Assembly: GCF_004137355.1 (NCBI RefSeq)
Contig: NZ_SDVB01000170.1
Location: forward strand, 651,731-715,730
DNA: 64,000 nt
From: Ciceribacter ferrooxidans
GTDB taxonomy: Bacteria; Pseudomonadota; Alphaproteobacteria; Rhizobiales; Rhizobiaceae
Reading direction: 5' to 3'
The notes under the pieces are model-generated. The model was not told the DNA's origin and searched no databases. It saw nothing but the letters and a program-made list of their open reading frames with translations. Numbering within the stretch: the first letter of the stretch is position 1; each line of letters begins with the position of its first letter. Positions 51,650-60,486 of the stretch are shown here, piece after piece. Both the position numbers and the translations under genes were made by a program.

Positions 51650-53308
51650 TCACATGTTCGGATAGACCGGACCCTCGCCGCCCTGCGGCGGCACCCAGTT
51701 GATGTTCTGGTTGGGGTCCTTGATGTCGCAAGTCTTGCAGTGGACGCAGTTCTGGGCGTTGATCACGTAGACCTGCTCCCCGTCCTTCTCGACCCATTCA
51801 TAGACGCCCGCCGGACAGTAGCGCGTCGACGGACCGGCGAATTCGCCGAGTTCCGACGACTTCTGCAGCGCCATGTCCTTCACCTGCAGGTGCACCGGCT
51901 GGTCTTCCTCGTGGTTGGTGTTCGACAGGAACACCGAGGAGAGACGGTCGAAGGTCAAGACGCCGTCCGGCTTCGGATAGGCGATCGGCTTGTGTTTGGC
52001 GGCCGCTTCCAGCGACGCCGCATCGGTCTTGCCGTGCTTCAGGGTGAAGGGCGAGGTGCCGAAGATCTGGTTGATCCACATGTCGAGGCCGCCGAGTGCG
52101 ACACCGATCGCGGTGCCGAACTTCGACCACAGCGGCTTGACGTTCCGGACCCGCTTCAGGTCCTTGCCGATATCGGTCGCGCGCCATTCGGTCTCGATCT
52201 CGACCGGCTCGTCGTTGGCGCGGCCGGCCGCGATGGCGTCGGCGATCTTCTCCGCCGCCAGCATGCCCGAGAGGACGGCGTTATGCGAACCCTTGATCCG
52301 CGGCACGTTGACGAAACCGGCCGAGCAGCCGATCAGCGCGCCGCCGGGGAAAGAGAGCTTCGGCACCGACTGGTACCCCCCCTCGGTGATCGCGCGGGCA
52401 CCGTAGGAGAGCCGCTTGCCGCCCTCGAAGGTCGGCGCAATCGTCGGATGGGTCTTGAAGCGCTGGAACTCCTCGAACGGGAAGAGATAGGGGTTCTTGT
52501 AGTTCAGGTGGACGACGAAGCCGACGGCCACGAGATTGTCTTCGAGATGATAGAGGAAGGAGCCGCCGCCGGTCTTCATGTCGAGCGGCCAGCCGAAGGA
52601 GTGCTGGACGAGGCCGGGCTTGTGGTTCTCCGGCTTCACCTGCCAGAGTTCCTTCAAACCGATGCCGAACTTCTGCGGCTCGCGATCCTTCTGAAGATCG
52701 AATTTCGCGATCAGCTGCTTGGCGAGCGAACCGCGCACGCCCTCGCCGATCAGCACGTACTTGCCGAGAAGTTCCATGCCGCGGGTGTAGTTCGGGCCCG
52801 GCTCGCCGTTCTTCTCGATGCCCATGTCGCCGGTCGCGACGCCGATCACCGCGCCCTGGTCGTTGTAGAGCACTTCCGTCGCGGCGAAGCCCGGATAGAT
52901 CTCGACGCCGAGTTCCTCGGCCTTGGTCGCCAGCCAGCGACAGACATTGCCGAGCGAGACGATGTAGTTGCCGTGATTGTTCATCAGCGGCGGCATGAAG
53001 GCGTTCGGCAGGCGCATCGAGCCGGCAGGTCCCAGGAACAGGAACTGGTCGTCGGTGACTTCCGTCCTGAAGGGGTGCCCCTCGTCTTCGCGCCAGCCGG
53101 GTAGCAGGCGGTCGATGCCGATCGGATCGACGACGGCGCCGGAGAGGATGTGCGCGCCGACTTCCGCGCCCTTTTCGAGGACGACGACGGTCAGCTCCGG
53201 ATTGACCTGCTTCAGGCGAATGGCCGCGGAGAGGCCGGCAGGACCCGCCCCCACGATCACCACGTCGAATTCCATGCTCTCGCGCTCGGGCAGTTCCTGT
53301 TCGCTCAT
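51650..53308 (-). CDS. Electron transfer flavoprotein-ubiquinone oxidoreductase (ETF-QO)
   Basis: Membrane-associated FAD/4Fe-4S enzyme of 552 residues that passes electrons from ETF to ubiquinone, serving acyl-CoA dehydrogenases such as gcdH at 19645. N-terminal FAD motif VVIVGAGPAGLSAAIRL; middle LSGAVVDPIGIDRLLPGW and GEGVRGSLAKQL; C-terminal iron-sulphur ligands in RYCPAGVYEW and NCVHCKTCDIKDP; end GGEGPVYPNM is highly typical. ATG 53308 with GGAGAGAG upstream. Often next to a uracil-DNA glycosylase gene in relatives; here that gene is at 63786, 10 kb away. Confidence 0.95.
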   Translation of the reverse strand: MSEQELPERESMEFDVVIVGAGPAGLSAAIRLKQVNPELTVVVLEKGAEVGAHILSGAVVDPIGIDRLLPGWREDEGHPFRTEVTDDQFLFLGPAGSMRLPNAFMPPLMNNHGNYIVSLGNVCRWLATKAEELGVEIYPGFAATEVLYNDQGAVIGVATGDMGIEKNGEPGPNYTRGMELLGKYVLIGEGVRGSLAKQLIAKFDLQKDREPQKFGIGLKELWQVKPENHKPGLVQHSFGWPLDMKTGGGSFLYHLEDNLVAVGFVVHLNYKNPYLFPFEEFQRFKTHPTIAPTFEGGKRLSYGARAITEGGYQSVPKLSFPGGALIGCSAGFVNVPRIKGSHNAVLSGMLAAEKIADAIAAGRANDEPVEIETEWRATDIGKDLKRVRNVKPLWSKFGTAIGVALGGLDMWINQIFGTSPFTLKHGKTDAASLEAAAKHKPIAYPKPDGVLTFDRLSSVFLSNTNHEEDQPVHLQVKDMALQKSSELGEFAGPSTRYCPAGVYEWVEKDGEQVYVINAQNCVHCKTCDIKDPNQNINWVPPQGGEGPVYPNM

Positions 53309-53549
53309 CGTCTCTCTCTCCGCTCGGGCCTGATCCCCATTCAGGCCCCCTTCTCTCAAAAGCCGCGGCCGATGTCGAGCCGAAGCGCGACGCGCCGAGG
53401 CGCAATTTCCGGCAGGCGGTACGAAGTGCGAGAATATCTTACGTGAACGTAAGGGTCAATGCGGCACCTTGTCGGGCATGCGATGGGCGGCGGACGGTAG
53501 CCAAGGCGGCCTCGGGAGAGGACAAGGAGCGGCGCAGCGGCGCGTTGCC

Positions 53550-54455
53550 TCAGGCGCGGCGCAGCCTGACCTCCGCCCCGGTCGGATCGCAAAACGCGAT
53601 GTGGCGGCCCCCGACCGCGGCCTCGGGATGGCTGGCAAGCGTCTCGAAGAGAGCTGCGTCAGTGACGACGAGTTCATAAGCCAGCAGGCGCGCCATGTCG
53701 GCGGGCGCCGGCGTCAGCCCCCGCCCCTGCCAGGTGTTCATCGCCAGCCGATGCGTATAGGCGGCTCCGGCGCCGAGATCGGCAAAACCGAGATGCGGCA
53801 GCACGAGATTTCGGGCAAAACCGAGCTGTTCGAAAAAGGTAATTGGCGCTGCGAGGTCCGGAACCCGCAGATGAATATGGGCGATGGTCGTCCCATCTGC
53901 GATCCGCCGGTCGACCAGGCGGCCATCCAGATGCGCAAGCTCCTGCTCGAGATCGAGCCGCTCCCGACCGCTGTGCGGTCGTCCTTCCGCGTCGTAGAGC
54001 GCAAAGCCGCGCTCGAAATCGCCGAAACGACCGAAGCGTTCCGGTGTTTCATAGGCAATCTCGATCCCCAGGCCATCCGGGTCGTCGAAATAGATCGCCT
54101 TGGACATCAGGTGATCGACCGGGGCGATCGGCAGGCGGAGTGCCACCAGATGCGCGAGCAGGTGGGAAAACTCGGCCTGACCGGGAACGCCGATTGCGAT
54201 GTGGTAGAGACCAGAATGACCGGGAGAAGCCGGGTGCTTTGCGCCGTTGCGGAAGGCGACCAGGGTTTCGGCCTCCGTTCCGAGTTCGACGACGTCGTTG
54301 ATCTCGGCGCGGACCTTGAAGCCGAGCGTGCGGGTCCAGAAGGCGACGGAGCGGTCGAGATCGGTGACGGCGAATTCGACGGCGCCATAACGCAGTCGTT
54401 CGGGCTGTCCGGTCGAGGCCAGGGTTTCGGCGAGCGCAAGCGCGGCGGTGGTCAT
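53550..54455 (-). CDS. Two-domain VOC protein (ring-cleavage dioxygenase-like)
   Basis: A 301-residue protein with two VOC domains, resembling catechol-2,3-dioxygenase (CatE)-type proteins. The first domain has VEFAVTDLDRSVAFWTRTLGF and LYHIAIGVP; the second TIAHIHLRVPDLAAPITFFEQLGF. Metal-ligand candidates are His in LYHIAI and AHIHL and the Glu in IEIAYE. Same strand as DoxX (63-base gap), a pairing common in stress or aromatic-response operons under a divergent LysR. Confidence 0.85.
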   Translation of the reverse strand: MTTAALALAETLASTGQPERLRYGAVEFAVTDLDRSVAFWTRTLGFKVRAEINDVVELGTEAETLVAFRNGAKHPASPGHSGLYHIAIGVPGQAEFSHLLAHLVALRLPIAPVDHLMSKAIYFDDPDGLGIEIAYETPERFGRFGDFERGFALYDAEGRPHSGRERLDLEQELAHLDGRLVDRRIADGTTIAHIHLRVPDLAAPITFFEQLGFARNLVLPHLGFADLGAGAAYTHRLAMNTWQGRGLTPAPADMARLLAYELVVTDAALFETLASHPEAAVGGRHIAFCDPTGAEVRLRRA

Positions 54456-54518
54456 GGTATCATTCTCATGGAAAGGGGAGACAACCGTCCGGCTCTCCGG
54501 ACCGTTCCCCGGATGGCG

Positions 54519-54950
54519 TCAGCGAGCCGAGATCGGCGCCTTGCGGGTGCGGCCCCAGAAGACGAAGACGGCAACGGCCAGGACAACGAAGTTGAAGGGG
54601 GTGACGGCCGCCTCGCCGCGCGAGAAGTGGAACAGGATCGCCAGCACCTGGATCGCGGTGAAACCGAGGGCGGCGAGCGGCGTGAGACCCGGCTGGATGC
54701 GGGTGAGCGCCGGGAGGAGGATGCCGAGGACGCCGGCCAGCTCGGCAAGGCCGATCCCGCGGACGAACCACAGCGGGTACTCCTGCGCCCAGGCGAGCCC
54801 CATGCCGACAAGCTGCTCGGGCGTCATCAGAAGCTTCATGTAGGCTGCAAAAGCAAAGAAGGCGGCGAGCAGGATCTGGGCGATCCAGAGGCCGATGGTC
54901 CAGCCCCGAGCGGGGGCGGCAGTCTGAAGGCTGGTGGTGGTCGTGTTCAT
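54519..54950 (-). CDS. DoxX-like membrane protein
   Basis: Inner-membrane protein of 143 residues with four hydrophobic segments, DoxX/SURF4-like: LWIAQILLAAFFAFAAYMKLL, LWFVRGIGLAELAGVLGILLPAL, LAALGFTAIQVLAIL and FNFVVLAVAVFVFWG. Family members are often linked to thiosulphate, quinone or redox stress. First gene of the doxX-VOC unit, divergent from the LysR gene at 55069. Confidence 0.85.
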   Translation of the reverse strand: MNTTTTSLQTAAPARGWTIGLWIAQILLAAFFAFAAYMKLLMTPEQLVGMGLAWAQEYPLWFVRGIGLAELAGVLGILLPALTRIQPGLTPLAALGFTAIQVLAILFHFSRGEAAVTPFNFVVLAVAVFVFWGRTRKAPISAR

Positions 54951-55068
54951 GTCTCTCTCCTTGATCTTGGGGGCTTCGGTACAGCCCGATGAAAAGAGAT
55001 CTATACTTTTCCTCTCAGGCGATCATGATGCCCAATATTGATCCAGAATTTCTCATGAGTTGATGATC

Positions 55069-55965
55069 ATGGACACCTTGGCCAGCCTTCGCGTCTTTCT
55101 CTCGGTCGCGGATCTGCGCAGCTTCACGGCAGCGGCGGAGCGGCTCGACCTCTCGCCGGCCATGGCCAGCAAGCATCTGCAGCATCTGGAGCAGCGCGTC
55201 GGCTCACGCCTCCTCAATCGCACCAGCCGCAGCGTCAGCCTGACCGAGACCGGCGCACTCTACCGCGAGACGGTGCGGGCACTGATCGAGGGGCTCGACG
55301 ATGTCGAGGCACGCATCGCGCAGACGACGGTCACCCCGCGCGGCACGCTGAAGGTCAGCCTGCCGATCTGGATGGCCAACGGCGCGTTCGCGCGGCTGCT
55401 CGCCACCTATCGCGAGAAGTTCCCCGAGGTCCAGCTCGACCTCGGTGTCAGCGGCCGGATCGTCAATCTCGTCGAGGAGGGCTTCGATCTTGCGCTGCGC
55501 GTCACGGCAAAACCCGAGGAAGGGCTTATCCTCAGGAAGCTGCAGAACGTGCTCTTCGTGCTCGTCGCAGCCCCCGCCTTTCTCGACCGGACCGGCCGTC
55601 CAACCGCGATTTCCGATCTCAACGACAGCCCCCTCCTCGCCTACTCCCCGGTCGCCGGCGACGGTCGCGTGACGCTCGGGAACGGCGAGAAGGCGACGCC
55701 GGTCCATTTCCGCACCGTGCTGAAAAGCCCGAACGAGACCCTGCTCCTCCTCGCCGCCCGGGAAGGCATGGGCTATACCGTCATGCCGCGCTGGCTGGTG
55801 CATGACGATCTCGCAGACGGCCGGCTGGAGCGTGTTCTCATCGAAGACGTCGCGGTGACCGTTCCCTTCTTTGCCGTCTATCCGAACCGGGGCTACATGC
55901 CGGCCAAGACCCGCAGCTTCCTCGACTTCATCGCCGCCGAACTCGCCAAACTGGAGTTCGAGTGA
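55069..55965 (+). CDS. LysR family regulator (divergent from doxX-VOC)
   Basis: A 298-residue LysR regulator. N-terminal helix-turn-helix FLSVADLRSFTAAAERLDLSPAMASKHLQHLEQRVGSRLLNRTSRSVSLT, then a C-terminal effector domain (LKVSLPIWMANGAFARLLATYREKFPEVQLDLGVSG). ATG 55069 opens the conserved part (TTG 55060 is an in-frame alternative). The 118-bp gap to doxX holds the shared promoter region, so it likely controls that operon. Its stop is followed by an SDR remnant. Confidence 0.9.
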   Translation: MDTLASLRVFLSVADLRSFTAAAERLDLSPAMASKHLQHLEQRVGSRLLNRTSRSVSLTETGALYRETVRALIEGLDDVEARIAQTTVTPRGTLKVSLPIWMANGAFARLLATYREKFPEVQLDLGVSGRIVNLVEEGFDLALRVTAKPEEGLILRKLQNVLFVLVAAPAFLDRTGRPTAISDLNDSPLLAYSPVAGDGRVTLGNGEKATPVHFRTVLKSPNETLLLLAAREGMGYTVMPRWLVHDDLADGRLERVLIEDVAVTVPFFAVYPNRGYMPAKTRSFLDFIAAELAKLEFE

Positions 55966-56094
55966 CGGCCCGGTGCCTTGTCGAGCCGGTGAAGCAGGCG
56001 CTTGCCCGGCAGATCAATGCACTGCTGCTGCAGATGAAGGCGCAGGGCTTTGGCCGCGTCCTCACCGTCGCCTCGTCGGGCATCTTTGAGCACC
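55966..56094 (+). pseudogene. Remnant of a short-chain dehydrogenase gene
   Basis: In frame with a GTG at 55962, the strand reads NALLLQMKAQGFGRVLTVASSGIFEHL, nearly the same as NALLPQMKAQGFGRILTVASSGVFEPI of the intact SDR at 58900. The DNA 56016-56090 matches 59269-59343 with no gaps (about 67 of 75 bases by eye). The frame then ends at a TGA inside the convergent corA gene. The rest of the gene is missing, so this is an internal fragment left by deletion or rearrangement. Confidence 0.75.
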
Positions 56095-57117
56095 TTACAG
56101 CCAGCCCCGGCGCTTGAAGTAGAGGAAGGGAAGTGCGGCCGACAGCAGCATCAGCAGGATCGCCCAGGGATAGCCGAGGTGCCATTGCAGCTCCGGCATC
56201 AGGTTGAAGTTCATGCCGTAGACGGAGGCGACCAGCGTCGGCGGCAGGAAGACGACCGAGGCGACGGTGAAGATCTTGATGATCTGGTTCTGCTCGAGGT
56301 TGATGAGGCCGAGCGTCGCGTCGAGCAGGAAGTTCACCTTGCCGGAGAGGAAGGTCGCGTGGTCACCGAGCGAGACCGCGTCCCGCTGCAGCATCTTGAC
56401 GCGCTGGCGCACTTCCTTGCTCGGCCGGCGCTGCGGGCTTTCGAGCGCGGCATGATAGGCGACGAGGCGGGAAATGCTGACGAGGCTCTCGCGCACGCCG
56501 CCGAGGAAATCGCCCTTCTGGCCGAGTTGCTCGATCAGCGACTGCAGGTCCTTGGTCTTCTTGGTCGAAGGCGTCGCCTTGCCGCGGAAAACCTCCCGCG
56601 AGATGCCGTCGATCTCGTTGCCGATGCGCTCCAGCACGTCGGCCATGCGATCGACGATCGACTCGACGATGCCGAGCATCACCTCCTCGCCGCAGCCATA
56701 GGCCTGGGCGTTGACGCGCAGTGCCCGGTGCACGAAGGCGAGGAAGGGCTTCGGATCGGCATAGCGCACCGTCACCAGCGTGCCGCCCTTGAGGATGAAG
56801 GTGACCGGCGTCTTCGCCGGCGTGTCGCCGTCGAGATTGGTGAGCGCCGTCAGCGTCATGAATTCCGCGCCGTCCTCCTGGTAGAGACGGGCGGAAAGCT
56901 CGATCTCCTCCATCTCGTCGCGGGTCGGGATCGCCAGGCCGAGCGCCTGTTCGACATGCCGGCTCTCCGCCTGCGTCGGGCTCACGAGGTCGTACCAGAG
57001 GACCGGTGTGACACTCGCCGCGACGGCATCGTCGGCGGCGGTGATTTCGGTGACGGCTTCTTCGGACTTCTCACGCAGAACGAGGCGCTCTGCTTCGCGG
57101 AAATAGATGCGCAGCAT
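56095..57117 (-). CDS. corA: CorA-type magnesium/cobalt transporter
   Basis: Pentameric Mg2+ channel subunit, 340 residues. A long cytoplasmic alpha/beta and helical part is followed by two C-terminal membrane helices. The signature YGMNF lies in the loop after the first helix (FLPPTLVASVYGMNFNLMPE), and the chain ends in a basic YFKRRGWL. ATG 57117 has AGGAG upstream. Its 3' end overlaps the SDR remnant slightly. Confidence 0.93.
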   Translation of the reverse strand: MLRIYFREAERLVLREKSEEAVTEITAADDAVAASVTPVLWYDLVSPTQAESRHVEQALGLAIPTRDEMEEIELSARLYQEDGAEFMTLTALTNLDGDTPAKTPVTFILKGGTLVTVRYADPKPFLAFVHRALRVNAQAYGCGEEVMLGIVESIVDRMADVLERIGNEIDGISREVFRGKATPSTKKTKDLQSLIEQLGQKGDFLGGVRESLVSISRLVAYHAALESPQRRPSKEVRQRVKMLQRDAVSLGDHATFLSGKVNFLLDATLGLINLEQNQIIKIFTVASVVFLPPTLVASVYGMNFNLMPELQWHLGYPWAILLMLLSAALPFLYFKRRGWL

Positions 57118-57418
57118 GGATATGCTCCTTCGGGCTTTTTATTGCCGTCCGGAGCGGACGCGAAGGTCGTGCCCTTACCGGACGGAACGGTAGAACGTGT
57201 TCGATCTTCGACTGTCAGGGTCCATTTGGAGTATCCTCGGGTGGAGCGACTTTTGTCGCGACGCCCCACCAGATGGGCCCGAAACGCCGCCGCGTCAAGC
57301 CGGTATTTTCCGCGGTGCAACGAAACGGGACAGGGCCATCGCGGCTTGCCAAGAGACCCCGCCCGGTGCATGGCTCGGCGACGCCTTCCGTCCCTCCAGA
57401 GAAACGTCCGGATCGCCC
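57118..57418. other. 301-bp divergent region corA / FAD dehydrogenase
   Basis: Promoter region for corA (leftward) and the dehydrogenase (rightward). GC-rich like the core genome; no gene, RNA leader (for example an Mg2+ sensor) or operator could be recognised by eye. Confidence 0.35.
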
Positions 57419-58819
57419 ATGACCACCGCCCGCTTTTCGCCCGCCGAACTCCTCGACCATCTGCGCGGCCTCCATCCGGAGCTTGCCGTTTTCGGGCCCG
57501 CGGAGCTCTCGGGCCGCCATCCGGGCGAGCATCCAGACAATTTCGCCGGCGGCGTCATGGCGCAGCCCGGCACGACGGCGGCCGCCGCGGCGCTGGTGCG
57601 CTGGTGCGCGGAAAACGGCGTCGCCGTCGTGTCGCAGGGCGGGCTTACAGGCCTCGTCGGCGGCAATGTGAGCCGGGCCGGCGAAGTCATCCTCTCCTCC
57701 GCGCGGCTCAACCGCATCCTCTCGATCCGGCCGGACGAGATGACCGCGGAAGTGGAGGCCGGCGTCGCGCTCGAAGCGCTGCAGCAGGCGGCGGCACGCC
57801 ATGGGCTGACGACCGGCATCGACCTCGGCTCCCGCGGTTCGGCGACCGTCGGCGGCATGGTCTCCACCAATGCCGGGGGCATCCTCGCCTTCCGCAACGG
57901 CGTCATGCGCCACCAGGTGCTCGGGCTGGAAGCGGTCCTGCCCTCGGGCGAGATCTTCCACGACATGACCCGGGTGGTGAAGGTCTCGGCCGGCCCGGAC
58001 CTGAAGCATTTGTTCATCGGCGGTGAAGGCGCCTTCGGCTTCGTGACGAAGGTGGTTCTGAAGCTGGAACCCTTGCGCCCCCACCGCGCGACCGCCTTCC
58101 TCGGCGTCACCGATGCCGCCGCAGCGCTCGCCGTCATAAGGCATTTCCGGGGCCTCTCCGGCGTGACGCTGGAGGCCGCCGAAATGATGTGGCCACGCTA
58201 TATCCGCGATCACGCGGCCCTGAAGACCTTCGACCTCTCCTGGCTGGAGGACGGCGCTGCGGCGCTTCTCATCGAGCTGTCGGCGGAAACCGTGGAGGCT
58301 GCGACGGCCGCGCTGGAAGAAGGCCTCGAAGCCCTCTGGGAACCGGCAGCACTTCGGGGCGGCATCGTCGCCCAGTCGCTCGACCAGGCACGAAAGTTCT
58401 GGGATATCCGGGAGGACTCCGGCTTCTACTATACGGCGATCCCGGATGCCGCCTCCTTCGACATCTCCGTGCCGCCGACCTTCCTCGACGCCTATGTCGA
58501 GGGGCTTGCGGCACGCCTCGAAGCGATCGACGCCAGCTATGCGGCCTATGTCTACGGCCACGTCGCGGACGGCAACCTGCACATCACACTGATCAAACCC
58601 GGGCCGCTGCCGGAGGCCGAACAGCGCGCCGTCGAAGCTGCCGTCTATAGCGGCATCCGCGAGGCCGGCGGCTCGTTTTCCGCCGAGCACGGCGTCGGGC
58701 GCGAGAAGCGCCACGCCTACGAGGCCTTCGCCGCTCCAGAGAAGCAGGCACTGGCCCGGGTCATCAAGCAGGCAATCGACCCGAAGGGCCTTTTCAACCC
58801 CGGCAAGGTGCCCTTCTGA
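57419..58819 (+). CDS. FAD-linked D-2-hydroxyacid dehydrogenase (D2HGDH/D-lactate type)
   Basis: FAD enzyme of 466 residues from the vanillyl-alcohol-oxidase superfamily. The N-terminal PCMH FAD domain shows VVSQGGLTGLVGGNVS, GIDLGSRGSATVGGMVSTNAGG and GEGAFGFVTKVVLKL; the C-terminal substrate domain has VYGHVADGNLHI, GGSFSAEHGVGREK and the ending DPKGLFNPGKVPF. The likely substrate is D-2-hydroxyglutarate or D-lactate. ATG 57419 was chosen over 57197. The SDR gene starts 80 bases after its stop. Confidence 0.9.
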   Translation: MTTARFSPAELLDHLRGLHPELAVFGPAELSGRHPGEHPDNFAGGVMAQPGTTAAAAALVRWCAENGVAVVSQGGLTGLVGGNVSRAGEVILSSARLNRILSIRPDEMTAEVEAGVALEALQQAAARHGLTTGIDLGSRGSATVGGMVSTNAGGILAFRNGVMRHQVLGLEAVLPSGEIFHDMTRVVKVSAGPDLKHLFIGGEGAFGFVTKVVLKLEPLRPHRATAFLGVTDAAAALAVIRHFRGLSGVTLEAAEMMWPRYIRDHAALKTFDLSWLEDGAAALLIELSAETVEAATAALEEGLEALWEPAALRGGIVAQSLDQARKFWDIREDSGFYYTAIPDAASFDISVPPTFLDAYVEGLAARLEAIDASYAAYVYGHVADGNLHITLIKPGPLPEAEQRAVEAAVYSGIREAGGSFSAEHGVGREKRHAYEAFAAPEKQALARVIKQAIDPKGLFNPGKVPF

Positions 58820-58899
58820 CGGCGGCCCTTCCCCTTCCCCTGCCTCCGTCCGCTTGCTAGCTTGCCGAAACGCAAACGGGCAAGGAAGGAAGACCACGG

Positions 58900-59685
58900 A
58901 TGGATCTCGGCATTTCGGCAAAGCGCGCGCTCGTTCTCGCCTCCTCGCGCGGGCTCGGGCTCGGCATCGCCCGGGCGCTCGCCGCGGAAGGCGCGCATGT
59001 GCTGCTCTGTGGGCGCAGCGCCGACAGGCTCGCCGCCAATGTCGCGGCGATCGAGGCCGAGGGCGGCAGGGCCGACTATGTCGTGGCCGACCTGACCGAT
59101 GCCGACTTCGTGCCGGCGATGGTCGAGGCGGTCGCGGAGAAACTCGGTGGCATCGACATCCTCGTCAACAACACCGGCGGCCCGACGCCCGGCACGGCGG
59201 AAGAGATGACGCCGGAAAAGCTCGACGGCTTTTTCCAGTCGATGGTGGTGCGGGTGATCGCGCTCACCAACGCGCTGCTGCCGCAGATGAAGGCGCAGGG
59301 CTTCGGCCGCATCCTGACCGTCGCCTCGTCGGGCGTCTTCGAGCCGATCCCCAATCTCGCGCTCTCCAACACGCTGCGCAGTGCGCTGGTCGGCTGGAAC
59401 AAGACGCTCGCGACGGAAGTCGCAGGCTTCGGCGTCACCGCCAACATGCTGCTGCCCGGCCGCATCCACACCGACCGCATCGACGAGCTCGACGGCGCCA
59501 ATGCGGCGCGCTCCGGCCGCTCGGTCGAGGAGGTGCGCGCCGCCTCGGTGAAGACGATCCCGGCCGGCCGGCTCGGACGGGTCGAGGAGTTCGCGGCCGC
59601 CGCCGCCTTCCTCTGCTCGGTCCCGGCAAGCTACGTCACCGGCACGATGCTGCGCGTCGACGGCGGTGCGGCCCGCTCGATCTGA
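58900..59685 (+). CDS. SDR family oxidoreductase with altered active site
   Basis: A 261-residue short-chain dehydrogenase. The NAD(P)-binding motif is ASSRGLGLGIARAL (14-27), with ILVNNTGGPTPG. The usual YxxxK is absent: where Tyr and Lys are expected the sequence is ALSNTLRSALVGW, with Ser and Arg. This variant is known in an SDR subgroup often labelled 3-oxoacyl-ACP reductase-like, so the enzyme may use a different chemistry or be a binding protein. A remnant of a near-identical SDR lies at 55966. Starts at ATG 58900. Confidence 0.82.
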   Translation: MDLGISAKRALVLASSRGLGLGIARALAAEGAHVLLCGRSADRLAANVAAIEAEGGRADYVVADLTDADFVPAMVEAVAEKLGGIDILVNNTGGPTPGTAEEMTPEKLDGFFQSMVVRVIALTNALLPQMKAQGFGRILTVASSGVFEPIPNLALSNTLRSALVGWNKTLATEVAGFGVTANMLLPGRIHTDRIDELDGANAARSGRSVEEVRAASVKTIPAGRLGRVEEFAAAAAFLCSVPASYVTGTMLRVDGGAARSI

Positions 59686-59817
59686 GCTTCCCGCGCCCCG
59701 CGTTTCCGGCGCTTTTCCGGCGCCGGGAGGGGTGCGACCGATTGTCGCAAAAAGCGCTGGTGTCACATAGGACTTGCGCTATAGTAGGTGCGACAAATCG
59801 TTCCATGGGAGGAAAAT

Positions 59818-60021
59818 TTGGAACAGGTTCGCACGACACTGACGGTCGCAGGATTGCTGATCATCGCCGTCGGCCTTGCGTGGGTGGCGCATGGCATGGG
59901 CACGATCCATCTGCCGGCGTCCGACTTCATCACCAAACAGAGCGTCTGGACGACGAACGGCTCGCTCGTCGCCGTCTTCGGCCTGATCGTGCTCTGGAGC
60001 TCACGGCGCTTCCTGCGCTGA
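59818..60021 (+). CDS. Small two-span membrane protein, copy 1
   Basis: A 67-residue protein whose start is put at TTG 59818, since GGGAGG lies at 59808-59812 and earlier GTG codons lack one. Two hydrophobic segments (AGLLIIAVGLAWVAHG and GSLVAVFGLIVLWSS) flank the loop TIHLPASDFITKQSVWTTN and the chain ends RRFLR. It is a paralogue of the protein at 60139-60339. No known family. Confidence 0.65.
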   Translation: MEQVRTTLTVAGLLIIAVGLAWVAHGMGTIHLPASDFITKQSVWTTNGSLVAVFGLIVLWSSRRFLR

Positions 60022-60138
60022 ACGCCCGTCTTTCGCCCCGTCTTCTAGCGGACCGGGAGGCGGGGCACATTTTCGTGCGCCTCGGCGAGCAGTGACGGAC
60101 GCGATCGCCGATCGGTGCCTGTGTCGGGAAACGGAGCC

Positions 60139-60339
60139 ATGTCGATGCGACGGACACTCACCTTGCTCGGCGTGATCGCCTTGCTGATCGGCCTCGTCTG
60201 GATCGGCCAGGGCAGCGGCTATTTCCCCTATCCGGCCTCCAGCTTCATGATCGACCAGAGCCCGTGGATCGCCTATGGCGCCGGCCTCGCCCTCGTCGGC
60301 CTTGTGCTCGTCTGGTTCGCCCGGCGCACGTCGCGCTGA
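60139..60339 (+). CDS. Small two-span membrane protein, copy 2
   Basis: A 66-residue protein beside and similar to copy 1: two hydrophobic segments (LGVIALLIGLVWIGQG and AGLALVGLVLVWFA) around a loop with PASSFMIDQSPW, end RRTSR. The shared PAS-F-x-x-QS-W loop marks a tandem duplication. It precedes an Hsp70-like gene. Function unknown. Confidence 0.65.
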   Translation: MSMRRTLTLLGVIALLIGLVWIGQGSGYFPYPASSFMIDQSPWIAYGAGLALVGLVLVWFARRTSR

Positions 60340-60486
60340 TACCAAGTCATTTTCCACCCTTGCCTTCCCTCTCCCTTCGTGGCAATAGCCGCCCTCCATT
60401 GCGGGGCGCGCTTGACGACGCCCCGTTTCGCGTTCGGGCGCTTCGCCCGTTTCAAGCATCACACGAACGGTTTGGGAGCGGCGGCC

